NCBI GenBank assembly: GCA_900470805.1
Contig: UCCA01000033.1
Coordinates: 62,001 to 126,000, forward strand
DNA from: Hyphomicrobiales bacterium
Lineage (GTDB): Bacteria > Pseudomonadota > Alphaproteobacteria > Rhizobiales > Rhizobiaceae
Reading direction: 5' to 3'
DNA length: 64,000 nt
Shown here: positions 1-9,009 of the stretch, piece after piece
How positions within the stretch are numbered: position 1 is the first letter of the stretch
How the letters are laid out: each line of letters starts with the position of its first letter
Made by a program: the position numbers and the translations under genes
Notes under the pieces: model-generated
The model's database searches: none
What the model was told of the DNA's origin: nothing
Seen by the model: the letters and a program-made list of their open reading frames with translations, nothing else

Positions 1-2
1 AC

Positions 3-116
3 AACTACGTTTCGCGGGGCGTATTCATTGGTTCGGTAAATGAAACTCAGGGGTTCGATATCCTTTGGCAGTCAAAAGACACCCCGAAGCCCGTGCCATT
101 CAGTCCGTATATGTGA
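3..116 (+). CDS. urtA: UrtA-type substrate-binding protein, C-terminal end (partial)
   Basis: An open frame enters from the left edge and stops at TGA 114-116. The 37 visible residues include VFIGSVNETQGFDILW and end in PVPFSPYM. This resembles the C-terminus of AmiC/UrtA periplasmic binding proteins of urea or short-chain amide ABC importers, where a G-x-F-x-hydrophobic-W stretch is followed by a proline-rich tail. Its position directly before urtB fits a urtABCDE operon. Only the tail is visible, so the identification rests on that motif and on context. Confidence 0.7.
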   Translation, partial: NYVSRGVFIGSVNETQGFDILWQSKDTPKPVPFSPYM

Positions 117-123
117 TCTCGTC

Positions 124-1773
124 ATGGGAAATCTTAAAATGTCAATTTGGACGACCGGTCCCGCCACTTTGTGGCGGGGCTTGCTCTCGATGCTGTTTTT
201 GGTCGTTGCCCTGGGGACGGCTAAAGCAGAAGAAACCACGAAACAGAATATAGTCGCACGGCTGTGCTCATCAGCGGCAGCAGAACAACTAAATGGTGTT
301 TCCGATCTCCTTCTCGCCGTCGAGGCCAACAATGTCGAACCCGCCTGGGGTCTGACAATTCTGGATGCGATCAGCCGACGAGCCCTGATTTGCGAAGGGC
401 CCGAAGCGGTGGTGATCACGTCGAAGGAGATGCTTTCGGCTATTTCACTGGCGCCAGCATCGCACGCGCCTGAAATGAAAACGGGCGCCTTGGTCAACCT
501 TAGAATGCGGGGAAAAGTGGACGCAGGTTTAGCCCTGCTTCGCTTGCTTGTCGATACCAGCGGCCCTGGCGCGATGAGAGATGCCGAGGAACTGGGCAAG
601 CGGGTCCAGATGGTTCCAATCACGCTCATTGAGCGGGCGGCAAATCTGGCGACCAATAGTGCGCTGGCGGAAAAGCTGAGAGATCTTGTCGCTTCAGGAG
701 CGCTGCAAGACGCCGATCCAGTAAAAAAGCTGGCCGCGATAGCAACACTGGCGGCCTCCCCGTCAAGTCACAACCTGAGCTTATTGTTGGAAGCGCAGAA
801 AAATCTGACGACTGAAAACGCCGAAATCCAAAAAGCCCTTGCTTCAGCAATCTCGCAGACAAGATTGTGGCTCGAGATTGGCAAGATTTCCCAATTGGCT
901 TTCAGCGGATTAAGCTATGCCAGCATCCTCTTCATGGCTGCGATGGGTCTCGCTGTCATTTTCGGGTTGATGGGGGTCATCAATCTCGCTCAAGGCGAAC
1001 TGATCATGATCGGGGCCTATGTCACATTTCTGGTGCAGGAGGCCTTGAAGCTGCTGGCGCCGGGGTTGGTGGGCTATTATCTGTTGATAGCAATACCATT
1101 TGCTTTCCTGGTTACCGGCGGCGTCGGCGTCGCGATGGAAGTAACTGTCATCCGCCATTTATATAAGCGTCCGTTGACGACGTTGCTGGCCACCTGGGCG
1201 ATAAGCCTGCTGCTCATCAATCTGGTGCGGGTGCTGTTTGGAACGCAGAATCTGGAATTTGTCACCCCCGTCTTTTTGAGCGGCGGCGTTCACATATTCG
1301 CTGACTTTTTCGTGACCTGGAACCGCCTTTTCGCAATAGCATTCGCGTTCATCGTATTGTGTGCCGCTCTCGTCGTCCTGCGTTTTACCCGGCTCGGTAT
1401 GTTTATTCGTGCGGTTACAGAAAATCGCACCATGGCGAGTTGTATCGGCGTTTCGGTGCGGTTCGTGGATATGGTCGCCTTTGGCCTGGGTGCCGGGCTG
1501 GCCGGTCTCGCGGGTCTCGCGCTGTCTCCAATCTACACCGTTAACCCCGGCATGGGCACAGGGTTTATCGTGGATGCCTTCATGATCGTGGTCCTTGGCG
1601 GCGTCGGCAGTCTCGTCGGCACCGCGGTTGCGGCCCTGAGCATAGGGATGATCAACGTAATCATAGAACCCGTTTACGGAGCGGTCGCAGCAAAGGTCAT
1701 CGCTCTTTTGATCATCGTTGTTTTTATTCAGTTTCGTCCAGAAGGCATGATTGCCCAGAAGGGGAGGCGTTAA
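124..1773 (+). CDS. urtB: Urea/short-chain amide ABC transporter permease UrtB
   Basis: Inner-membrane permease of a branched-chain-amino-acid-type (HAAT) ABC importer. From ATG 124 it is 549 residues. A hydrophobic signal-like segment near the N-terminus is followed by a soluble Ala/Leu-rich domain of about 210 residues, as in UrtB proteins that carry an extra periplasmic domain. Multiple membrane helices begin near base 890. LivH-type motifs are visible, such as GVINLAQGELIMIGAY and VVLGGVGSLVGT. The frame stays open upstream, but urtA stops at 116, so ATG 124 or ATG 139 (preceded by GGGAAA) is the probable start. The urtC start lies one base after the stop. Confidence 0.88.
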   Translation: MGNLKMSIWTTGPATLWRGLLSMLFLVVALGTAKAEETTKQNIVARLCSSAAAEQLNGVSDLLLAVEANNVEPAWGLTILDAISRRALICEGPEAVVITSKEMLSAISLAPASHAPEMKTGALVNLRMRGKVDAGLALLRLLVDTSGPGAMRDAEELGKRVQMVPITLIERAANLATNSALAEKLRDLVASGALQDADPVKKLAAIATLAASPSSHNLSLLLEAQKNLTTENAEIQKALASAISQTRLWLEIGKISQLAFSGLSYASILFMAAMGLAVIFGLMGVINLAQGELIMIGAYVTFLVQEALKLLAPGLVGYYLLIAIPFAFLVTGGVGVAMEVTVIRHLYKRPLTTLLATWAISLLLINLVRVLFGTQNLEFVTPVFLSGGVHIFADFFVTWNRLFAIAFAFIVLCAALVVLRFTRLGMFIRAVTENRTMASCIGVSVRFVDMVAFGLGAGLAGLAGLALSPIYTVNPGMGTGFIVDAFMIVVLGGVGSLVGTAVAALSIGMINVIIEPVYGAVAAKVIALLIIVVFIQFRPEGMIAQKGRR

Positions 1774-1774
1774 T

Positions 1775-2869
1775 ATGCGAGACATCCTGTTCTCCTATCG
1801 CCAAAGAATTGCAGCCGAACGCCGAACCAATGATGTCATTGCAATGCTTCTGGTTTGTCTCGGCCTGGTTATATTGGCGTGCGGCGTCACGGGCGCCGGG
1901 CCGTCAAGCTACGTCCTCAATCTCGTCGGCCAGATAGCGACGTTCGGCATGCTTGCCATATCGCTCGATATCATCTGGGGATACGCGGGAATTCTCAGTC
2001 TTGGTCATGGACTGTTCTTTGCCATCGGCGGCTATGTCGTTGCCATGCACATGGTGAAAGTCGGTTATCTCTCAACGGGCGCACAGCCGGACTTCATGGT
2101 ATTTATGGGATGGAGCGACCTGCCATTCTATTATGCAGGCTTGGAATTTGCGCCATACGCGCTGCTTGTCGCCATTTGCGTCAGTGCGCTCGTGGCCTTT
2201 GTAATTGGCTACAGTGCCTTTCGGGCGCGGGTGGTCGGGGTCTATTTCTCCATCATCACCCAGGCTTTCGTTTACATCGCCATGCTGCTGATGTTTCGCA
2301 ACGATACCGGTTTCGGTGGAAACAACGGCATGACCGGATTTAGCACTCTGCTTTCATGGCCTCTTGCTGAACGCCGTACCGTCGCATTTCTTGCTGCAAT
2401 ATCTGTGCTTTGCACGGCCTTGCTGCTATTCGCAATGGCAAGATTAGTGACGTCCCGTTTCGGTCAAATGCTTGTTGCCATCCGGGACGACGAGGCTCGC
2501 CTGCGATTTCTTGGTCGCGAAACGCTATGGGTCAAACTCGGCATCTGGACGCTGTCGGCAATCTTAGCAACGCTTGCCGGAGTTCTTTATGTGCCTCAGG
2601 TCGGGATCGTTAACCCGAGGGTTCTGGCGCCCGATCTTTCGCTGGAAATCGCCGTATGGGTGGCGATCGGCGGGCGCGGTTCGCTTTCTGGCGCGCTGTT
2701 GGGAGCGATCGTCATCAGCACTCTGAAGTTCATTCTGACGGCTGTTGCACCCGATCTCTGGCCGTTCATTCTCTCCGCACTCGTGCTTTTTGTTGTGGTG
2801 ATGCTTTCGAATGGCCTGAGCGATCTGCCGGGGATGTTCGCAACGAAAGTAAGAAAGATGGCGCGATGA
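1775..2869 (+). CDS. urtC: Urea/short-chain amide ABC transporter permease UrtC
   Basis: Second permease subunit (LivM-type) of the same importer, 364 residues and mostly hydrophobic. Diagnostic stretches are GYAGILSLGHGLFFAIGGY near residues 68-86 and WVAIGGRGSLSGALLGA near the C-terminus. The start is placed at ATG 1775 because GGGAGG (about 1762-1767) sits at Shine-Dalgarno distance; an upstream TTG in the same frame would lie inside urtB. The stop overlaps the urtD start by 4 bp (ATGA), indicating translational coupling. Confidence 0.9.
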   Translation: MRDILFSYRQRIAAERRTNDVIAMLLVCLGLVILACGVTGAGPSSYVLNLVGQIATFGMLAISLDIIWGYAGILSLGHGLFFAIGGYVVAMHMVKVGYLSTGAQPDFMVFMGWSDLPFYYAGLEFAPYALLVAICVSALVAFVIGYSAFRARVVGVYFSIITQAFVYIAMLLMFRNDTGFGGNNGMTGFSTLLSWPLAERRTVAFLAAISVLCTALLLFAMARLVTSRFGQMLVAIRDDEARLRFLGRETLWVKLGIWTLSAILATLAGVLYVPQVGIVNPRVLAPDLSLEIAVWVAIGGRGSLSGALLGAIVISTLKFILTAVAPDLWPFILSALVLFVVVMLSNGLSDLPGMFATKVRKMAR

Positions 2870-3609
2870 CCGAGGCACTTCAGGTTGATGGCGTTACCGT
2901 GACCTTCGGGACATTCCGGGCAATCAACAATCTAACATTTCATGTCGATTACGGAACCGTTTGCGCGATCATTGGCCCAAACGGCGCAGGAAAAACGACA
3001 CTGCTGGATGCCATAACCGGGAAAAGCTCGGTTTCAAATGGTTGCATCACGCTGGATCGGCGGATTGAGCTGACGAAACTTCAAGAACCCGAGATCGTTC
3101 TTGCCGGCGTTGGCCGGAAGTTCCAGAAACCGAGCATTTTCGAAGCGTTGACCTTGATGCAGAACCTCATGCTGGCGTTGAACGTCTCAAAGCGCAGAAC
3201 GATTATGGAGCTGTTTTCTCTGCCAACCGCGCAGCAAGTAGCATTGATCGAACAGACGTTTGAAACGATCGGGATGGCGGACCAGCACGATCAAATCGCC
3301 GGCACGCTCAGCCATGGCCAGAAACAATGGTTGGAGATCGGCATGCTGCTGATGCAGGAGCCGCGGGTTCTTCTTCTGGACGAACCCGTGGCGGGGATGA
3401 GCGACAGTGAAACGGAGCGAACGGCGGACTTGATCGCAAAGCTGAAAAGCCCCGATCGCGCCATTGTCGTCATCGAGCACGATATGGAGTCCGTCGAAAA
3501 AGTTGCGGACAGGGTAATCGTTCTGGATGGAGGTCAGCTTCTGGTCGAGGGACGAATGGATGCGGTCAAATCGGATCCACGTGTCGTTGAAGTCTATTTG
3601 GGGCGATGA
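2866..3609 (+). CDS. urtD: Urea/short-chain amide ABC transporter ATPase UrtD
   Basis: Cytoplasmic ATPase of the LivG/UrtD branch, 247 residues. It shows Walker A (GPNGAGKTT), the Q-loop region (GRKFQKPSIF), an ABC signature (LSHGQKQWLEIG), Walker B (LLLDEPVAGM) and the H-loop (VVIEHDM). ATG 2866 overlaps the urtC stop. The frame is open further upstream, but there it runs through urtC and looks non-coding. Coupled with urtC and urtE by 4-bp overlaps at both ends. Confidence 0.92.
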   Translation: MTEALQVDGVTVTFGTFRAINNLTFHVDYGTVCAIIGPNGAGKTTLLDAITGKSSVSNGCITLDRRIELTKLQEPEIVLAGVGRKFQKPSIFEALTLMQNLMLALNVSKRRTIMELFSLPTAQQVALIEQTFETIGMADQHDQIAGTLSHGQKQWLEIGMLLMQEPRVLLLDEPVAGMSDSETERTADLIAKLKSPDRAIVVIEHDMESVEKVADRVIVLDGGQLLVEGRMDAVKSDPRVVEVYLGR

Positions 3610-4307
3610 TCATGGGACTGACCATAGAGAAGCTAAATCTGCACTACGGCAGCAGCCATGCGCTGAAGAATATTTCATTTCAGACCGCGACAAAGGGCTG
3701 CACCGCTGTCATGGGACGCAATGGCGCCGGTAAAACGACGCTCCTGCGTTGCCTGATGGGAGTTCTCCCAGCGACCTCGGGCAAAATTTCCTGGAACGAT
3801 CAAGATGTTACGATCTTGCCGCCATTTCGTCGCGTAAGAGAAGGATTCGGATACGTCCCCCAGGGGCGCGAGATTTTCGCGAACCTCACCGTCGGACAAA
3901 ATCTCGAAATCGCTGCGGCGGCGGCGAAGGTCGAGGAACCCGAGGAGGTCATCGCGGAAGCCGTCGCGCTCTTCCCTGTCATCGGAGAGATGTGGAAGCG
4001 CCGAGGCGGGGATCTTTCCGGGGGGCAACAGCAGCAGTTAAGTATAGCACGCGCGCTTGTAACGCGGCCCGAGCTGCTGATCCTCGATGAGCCAACCGAG
4101 GGTGTTCAGCCCTCGATTGTCAGCCGCATCGAAGACGTGATCGCGCAATTGCGCGGTCGCCTCTCGATCTTGCTTGTTGAACAATATTTCGATTTCGCCC
4201 GCTCCATCTCGGACCAAGTCGTGGTCCTTTCCCGAGGTGAAGTTGTGCTGCATGGCGCCGCATCGGACATAAACGATGAAGCTGTGAAACGACATCTTTC
4301 AATTTAA
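3606..4307 (+). CDS. urtE: Urea/short-chain amide ABC transporter ATPase UrtE
   Basis: Second ATPase, LivF/UrtE branch, 233 residues. It shows Walker A (GRNGAGKTT), the signature LSGGQQQQLSIAR and Walker B (LLILDEPTEGV). Where most ABC ATPases have the H-switch histidine it reads LLVEQYFDFA, which is typical of LivF/UrtE. ATG 3606 overlaps the urtD TGA; a second in-frame ATG lies two codons on, at 3612. It pairs with UrtD as the heterodimeric motor for UrtBC. Confidence 0.92.
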   Translation: MIMGLTIEKLNLHYGSSHALKNISFQTATKGCTAVMGRNGAGKTTLLRCLMGVLPATSGKISWNDQDVTILPPFRRVREGFGYVPQGREIFANLTVGQNLEIAAAAAKVEEPEEVIAEAVALFPVIGEMWKRRGGDLSGGQQQQLSIARALVTRPELLILDEPTEGVQPSIVSRIEDVIAQLRGRLSILLVEQYFDFARSISDQVVVLSRGEVVLHGAASDINDEAVKRHLSI

Positions 4308-4321
4308 ATAGAAAGCGATAC

Positions 4322-5320
4322 ATGATGTTTGAAGTAAAAGCCTCTCCTGAGAACCTTTACTGGGGCTATTTCGATGCGGAGACCAAGCCAGTGTTGACCG
4401 TTCCTTCCGGAGCGGAAGTGATGCTGCATACGCTACCTGCCTGCTTTGAAGAGGATGTTCCCCCTAATTCCACGCTGGTTACGCCGGATCACCGGATTGC
4501 GCTGGACAATCTGGTACCAGGCGGCGGCGACGGAAAAGTTGTGGCTGGCCCTGTCGGTCCCCACGTGCTCACAGGACCGATTTTCGTGGAAGGCGCAATG
4601 CCCGGGGACGTCTTGCAGGTTGATATTCTGGAAGCTATACCGCGGCAAGATTGGGGCTTCTGCGCCATCCTGCCCCTTCTGGGAACATTGCCGGAGGAAT
4701 TCACGAATTACGAGCGCATGCACATTTCTATCGATCGCGATCGGCAGATGGCGAAATTGCCGTGGGGACTGGAGATTGCCCTTGATCCCTTCTTCGGCAT
4801 AATGGGTGTTGCGCCGCCAAAGGAATGGGGTCGAATTGGTACCCCGGAACCACGGGCATTTGGCGGTAATATGGACAATAAAGACCTTCGGCCGGGAAGC
4901 ACCGTTTATTTCCCTGTCTTCAACGAAGGCGCATTGTTCAGCGCCGGTGACGGACACGGATGCCAGGGACACGGTGAGGTTTGCATCACGGCGCTGGAGA
5001 CGGCACTCAACGGAGTCTTCCGCCTTACCGTGCGCAAGGACATGAAACTGGCTCAGCCCTTCGCCGAGACCCCAGACAAACTCATTTCGATGGGCTTCAA
5101 CAGCGACCTCGATGAAGCAGCCAAGCAGTCGGTCCGTGAGATGATAAGGCTGATATGCGAGCGTACTAATTTAGATCGGAACCAAGCATACATGCTATGT
5201 TCACTGGTAGCTGATCTGCATGTAACTCAGCTTGTTGACATCAACAAAGGCGTACATGCAATCCTCGACAAGAGGCACCTGGTAAACGCACTGGCAACTC
5301 GCGAAAAATACTCACTTTGA
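4322..5320 (+). CDS. Acetamidase/formamidase family protein
   Basis: Probably hydrolyses formamide, acetamide or a similar short amide to the acid and ammonia in the cytoplasm. It has 332 residues, the size of the FmdA/AmdA family. The metal- and substrate-site region characteristic of the family is visible as AGDGHGCQGHGEVCITALE near residues 217-236, and the N-terminal half has the DHRIALDNLVPGGGDGKV stretch. It starts 14 bp after urtE, so it is very likely co-transcribed. A transporter plus amidase pairing resembles the fmd amide-utilisation clusters and suggests that the importer serves amides as much as urea. No urease genes are in view. Confidence 0.85.
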   Translation: MMFEVKASPENLYWGYFDAETKPVLTVPSGAEVMLHTLPACFEEDVPPNSTLVTPDHRIALDNLVPGGGDGKVVAGPVGPHVLTGPIFVEGAMPGDVLQVDILEAIPRQDWGFCAILPLLGTLPEEFTNYERMHISIDRDRQMAKLPWGLEIALDPFFGIMGVAPPKEWGRIGTPEPRAFGGNMDNKDLRPGSTVYFPVFNEGALFSAGDGHGCQGHGEVCITALETALNGVFRLTVRKDMKLAQPFAETPDKLISMGFNSDLDEAAKQSVREMIRLICERTNLDRNQAYMLCSLVADLHVTQLVDINKGVHAILDKRHLVNALATREKYSL

Positions 5321-5433
5321 TCTCGAAAGTTTAGATTGCCAACCGGGAGCGGTTTGCGGGGATGCTTGTGTTTTGGCAAGACCAATCTTCCAACTACAAT
5401 CTGCGCACGACCAATTCGATAGTGTGTTCCACA

Positions 5434-5457
5434 CAGAACTGAGCCAGATCAGTTCTG
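5434..5457. repeat. Perfect 9-bp inverted repeat in the convergent gap
   Basis: CAGAACTGA and TCAGTTCTG are separated by 6 bases in the 270-bp gap between the amidase gene (plus strand) and the acyltransferase gene (minus strand). It could act as a transcript-end hairpin for one or both genes, but no U-tract follows. No convincing gene is seen in the rest of the gap. Confidence 0.4.
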
Positions 5458-5590
5458 CGTGGAATTGGGGTCGCAGCAATACGCCTCCATTGCGATCACT
5501 TTCTTCCATCGGTGAACCACTGATGCAAATGCTTGCTTTGGCTCAGGAAGGTATTCCAGCTCGGGTACCGCAGGCTCACGACACTAGGAC

Positions 5591-6541
5591 CTAGTTTTTT
5601 CGTCTACGGTCCCAACGATCATGGTACCAAAGCCACTGATCTGGATATTCCCTGACCCAGAGTTCCACCTTTTCATTTAGAAGCTGGGCGGTTTGCTGGA
5701 TATCTACCGTGCCCTGCGGATCGCGCGGGATAGTAATTTTTGGCTCAAGCTCCAACCGAAACCGATTGTTTGGCAGACGAATGCAGCGAGCCGGAAGGAC
5801 ATCGCAATCGAATTGCCGCACCAGCTTTGCCAGTAGCGGGTTTGTTTGAACGTCCTTGCCGAAGAATTGGGTCGGTAGGCCTTTACGAAACTTCTGATCG
5901 ACCAGGATTCCAACGCCACCCCCACGCTCTAGTTGGCGAGCGAGCGCGAAAGACGACCCTGCATGGGAAGGAACAAGATTTCCCATCCTCTCCTTTCGGA
6001 AATTGATAAGTCTGTCGGCAACATATGGATTGTTTGGAGGACGAAACAAAGAAGTCACGTTTAGACCGAACGTGGCCCCAACGACAGCCAACAGTTCGAA
6101 ATTGCCCGTGTGAGCGGTGAAGACTATGAATGGGCGCTTATGGTTGTGTAGTTTTGTAAACTCGTCAATCCCAGCCACCTCGATCCGCCCTGGCTCAGAC
6201 CGCTCAGGATCGTAATCGAACAGTTGGTCCAAAAATACATACTCGGCAGCTAACCTGCCTATATGTCCCCAACTCGCTGTCGCAAGCTCCCGTCGTTCTC
6301 TTTTCGGCTTTTCCGGATAGGCTATACCAAGATTATGAAGTACGAGCTTGTGGCGTGGGGTCAGGGGCCCGATCACGCGTGCAAAACGATCGGCAAATCT
6401 TATCGCTGGATCGGCAGGGAAAAGCTTCAGTAGATTCAGGAACCCGAATGCTATCGTGGCATTGATCCATTGGCGAAGGTCGTCTAGCCGAAAGACGAGC
6501 TGCCTCAAGTGTAACCGCCCGATTGGCACCGCCTGCCGCAT
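5591..6541 (-). CDS. LpxL/HtrB-family acyltransferase, 5' end replaced by IS66
   Basis: Membrane-associated acyltransferase of the lipid A late-acyltransferase family, which adds an acyl chain to a lipid A precursor. The catalytic H(x)4E motif is present as HTGNFE, followed by SLFRPPNNPYV and VGILVDQK, all typical of the family. The IS66 element ends at 6511, so the first ten codons of this frame (ATG 6541 to 6512) are IS-derived; native sequence starts at HLRQLVFRLDD. The true native start, MSKSVKR, lies beyond the IS at 9350-9329. As drawn the protein is 316 residues; the native form would be 313. AAGGCC a few bases before ATG 6541 might act as a weak ribosome-binding site, but the native promoter is separated by 2.8 kb. 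Confidence 0.8.
   Translation of the reverse strand: MRQAVPIGRLHLRQLVFRLDDLRQWINATIAFGFLNLLKLFPADPAIRFADRFARVIGPLTPRHKLVLHNLGIAYPEKPKRERRELATASWGHIGRLAAEYVFLDQLFDYDPERSEPGRIEVAGIDEFTKLHNHKRPFIVFTAHTGNFELLAVVGATFGLNVTSLFRPPNNPYVADRLINFRKERMGNLVPSHAGSSFALARQLERGGGVGILVDQKFRKGLPTQFFGKDVQTNPLLAKLVRQFDCDVLPARCIRLPNNRFRLELEPKITIPRDPQGTVDIQQTAQLLNEKVELWVREYPDQWLWYHDRWDRRRKN
6503..6510. repeat. IS66 target-site duplication, left copy
   Basis: CCTCAAGT, identical to 9321-9328. It lies within the acyltransferase codons for HLR. Confidence 0.95.
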
Positions 6542-6610
6542 AAGGCCTTAATGGCTTAAGACACGTGTTTAACGACGTCGTTAGCGACGTGTCTTATGCG
6601 GGGATTTGCG

Positions 6611-6979
6611 ATGCGCGTTGAAATTCTTGGGCAAGAGCGGCGGCGCCGATGGCGCGACGATGAAAAGCTCGCCATTGTCATGTCGGTTGGGGATGGTGGA
6701 GCGACCATCACAGAGGTTGCCCATCGGCACGATATTACGCGGCAGCAGATTTACGCTTGGCGTAGCGAGCTGAAGAAGAAGGGGCTTCTCTCGGCGTCGT
6801 CGAATGCATTGTTCATCCCCGTCGACGTGAAAGCGGTACGGACGGATCTTGGTGATGACCCGGAAAGGTGCTCCGGGATGGTGGAACTACGATTGAGCTG
6901 CGGCCGCACCCTTCACTTCGGCAGTGCGTTCGATACGGCTGCCCTGACGCAGATCATCCGGGCGGTGGAAGCAGCATGA
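6611..6979 (+). CDS. tnpA: IS66 accessory protein TnpA
   Basis: Small basic protein of 122 residues with an N-terminal helix-turn-helix of the IS66 TnpA (IS3 Orf1-like) type: RRRWRDDEKLAIVMSV, then ITEVAHRHDITRQQIYAW. It is needed for IS66 transposition and presumably binds the element's ends. ATG 6611 is chosen because GGGG lies 7 bases upstream; an in-frame ATG at 6596 is possible. Its stop overlaps the tnpB start (ATGA). Confidence 0.9.
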   Translation: MRVEILGQERRRRWRDDEKLAIVMSVGDGGATITEVAHRHDITRQQIYAWRSELKKKGLLSASSNALFIPVDVKAVRTDLGDDPERCSGMVELRLSCGRTLHFGSAFDTAALTQIIRAVEAA

Positions 6980-7323
6980 TCGGGCCTGGGACCGGCGTTC
7001 GGGTCTATCTTGCATGCGGGATCACGGACATGCGCAAAGGAATTGAAGGCCTGGCTGCGCTTGCGCAGGATGTCTTGCGCCAAAAGCCGACGGGCGGCGC
7101 GGTATTTGCCTTTCGCGGCAAACGTGGCGACCGTTTGAAGCTACTGTATTTTGATGGCCAAGGCTTCTGCCTGTATTACAAGATTTTGCAGAAAGGTCGG
7201 TTCCCGTGGCCTTCAGCGTCCGACGGCACAGCGCGACTGACGTCGGCTCAACTGGCGATGTTGTGGGAAGGGATCGATTGGCGTCGTCCTGATTGGGGCG
7301 CGCCACCGGCGCGTGTCGGGTGA
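6976..7323 (+). CDS. tnpB: IS66 accessory protein TnpB
   Basis: Protein of 115 residues of the IS66 Orf2 (TnpB) family. Typical motifs are GITDMRKGIEGLAAL, FRGKRGDRLKLLYFDGQG and the C-terminal FPWP region. ATG 6976 overlaps the tnpA TGA by 4 bp. The biochemical role is not established, but it is required for transposition in studied IS66 elements. Confidence 0.92.
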   Translation: MIGPGTGVRVYLACGITDMRKGIEGLAALAQDVLRQKPTGGAVFAFRGKRGDRLKLLYFDGQGFCLYYKILQKGRFPWPSASDGTARLTSAQLAMLWEGIDWRRPDWGAPPARVG

Positions 7324-7386
7324 TTTTATCCCTCTGAAACCACTCGTTTTTATGGCAATTTCTCCTGACTTGTGGTAGTCAGGATC

Positions 7387-9009
7387 ATGTCAATCGCAAC
7401 GACAAATCTTCCTGATGATCCAGCCTTTCTCAAGGCAATGATAATCGCGTTGCAGGCGGAAAACGCGAAGATGTCGGCGACGTTGCAAGCGCACGACCAA
7501 TTAATCCAAACACTGCGGCTGCGCATCGCCAAGCTGAAGAAGCAGGTCTTCGGCAAGTCGTCCGAAAAGATCGAGCGTGAAATCGAGCAGTTGGAACTGG
7601 CGCTTGAGGATCTGTTGATCGCCGCCGCTGAGAGCAATACTGCCCCGATAGATGAGCCCGATGAGGAAGCGTCTATTGTAGCCTTGGCGGATACGCCTGA
7701 GAAGATCATGCGCCGGCGCCCACGCGTCTCGGACAAGGCAGTTCGCGAACGCCGGGAACTCGATCCTGGCTCCTGCTGCCCGGAATGCGGAGGTGAGCTT
7801 CGTCTTGTCGGTGAGGACACAAGCGAAATCCTCGACATGATTGCAGCGCAGATGAAGGTGATCGAGGTCGCCCGATTGAAGAAGTCCTGCCGTTGCTGCG
7901 AGAAGATGGTGCAGGTGCCTGCGCCCAGCCGCCCGATCCCTGGCAGCATGGCGGGCGCTGGCCTTTTGGCGTACATTCTAGTGTCGAAGTTCGATGACCA
8001 TTTGCCACTGTACCGTCTGAACGAGATCTTCGCCCGCATGGGTGCCGACATTCCCGACAGCACGATGGTTGATTGGTGTGGTCGTGCCATGCAGGTGCTG
8101 CAGCCTCTCATCGAACGGATCGAAACGGCGGTCATGGCGAGTGACCTACTTCATGCGGACGACACCCCAATCCGGGTGCTGGATCGCTCGCTCCGAGACA
8201 AGGGGATGGGCAAAGGGGTGAAGAAGGGCAGGATCTGGACATATGTCCGCGATCAACGACCATGGGCAGGCAGTTCTGCGCCTGGTGCAGTCTACTATTT
8301 TGCTCCGGACTGGAAAGAAGAGCACGTCCACCGCCACCTTAAGCAATCAGGCGGCATCCTTCAGGCTGACGGCTACAAAGGATACGGCAAGCTATACTCA
8401 CCTGGGGCGGATGGGCTTCCTCGCTTTAAGGAGGCGGCCTGCTGGGCCCACTGGCGACGCGACTTCCACGATATCTGGACATCGAACAAGTCCCAGATCG
8501 CGCGAGAGGCGCTCGATCGTATCGGAGCGCTTTACGACATCGAGCGAGGCATCAACGGCCAGCCTCCTGAGATCCGGCTTGCCGCGCGTCAGATGCAGAG
8601 CAAGCCCAAGGTTGAAGCATTCCGTCACTGGGCTGAAGCTCAACTGACGCGCATTCCCGGCAAAGGCGATCTGGCGGCAGCTTTCCGCTACGGTTTGAGC
8701 CGATGGTCTTCGCTCTGCCTATTCATGGAAGACGGTCGTGTCGCGATCGACAACAATGCTGCCGAACGGGCTCTGCGTCCGATAGGCGTTGGAAGACGCA
8801 ACTGGCTGTTCGCGGGAGCCGACGCCGGGGCGGAGACTTTGGCGCGGGCCATGACAATCATCGAGACGGCCAAAATGAATGGTCTTGATCCACAGGCATA
8901 CTTGGCCGACGTGCTTAATCGCATCCACGATCACAAGATCAATCGGTTAGACGAGCTGCTGCCGTGGAACTGGTCGCCGTTCGTCACAATCTCTGCCGAG
9001 GCAGCCTGA
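7387..9009 (+). CDS. tnpC: IS66 transposase TnpC
   Basis: Transposase of 540 residues. An N-terminal leucine-zipper-like coiled coil (about residues 20-75) is followed by a zinc-finger-like cluster (CCPECGG, then CRCCEK), a DDE-type catalytic core (LHADDTPIRVL, ILQADGYKGYG) and the C-terminal IS66 domain (NNAAERALRPIGVGRRNW). ATG 7387 is preceded by AGTCAGGA; a GTG at 7372 is less likely. The stop overlaps the start of the fourth gene (TGATG). Confidence 0.95.
   Translation: MSIATTNLPDDPAFLKAMIIALQAENAKMSATLQAHDQLIQTLRLRIAKLKKQVFGKSSEKIEREIEQLELALEDLLIAAAESNTAPIDEPDEEASIVALADTPEKIMRRRPRVSDKAVRERRELDPGSCCPECGGELRLVGEDTSEILDMIAAQMKVIEVARLKKSCRCCEKMVQVPAPSRPIPGSMAGAGLLAYILVSKFDDHLPLYRLNEIFARMGADIPDSTMVDWCGRAMQVLQPLIERIETAVMASDLLHADDTPIRVLDRSLRDKGMGKGVKKGRIWTYVRDQRPWAGSSAPGAVYYFAPDWKEEHVHRHLKQSGGILQADGYKGYGKLYSPGADGLPRFKEAACWAHWRRDFHDIWTSNKSQIAREALDRIGALYDIERGINGQPPEIRLAARQMQSKPKVEAFRHWAEAQLTRIPGKGDLAAAFRYGLSRWSSLCLFMEDGRVAIDNNAAERALRPIGVGRRNWLFAGADAGAETLARAMTIIETAKMNGLDPQAYLADVLNRIHDHKINRLDELLPWNWSPFVTISAEAA

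Noticed and set aside
1159..1785. Long open frame on the minus strand over urtB
   Set aside because: Antisense to a well-supported permease gene; Asp/His/Gln-rich translation with no family resemblance.
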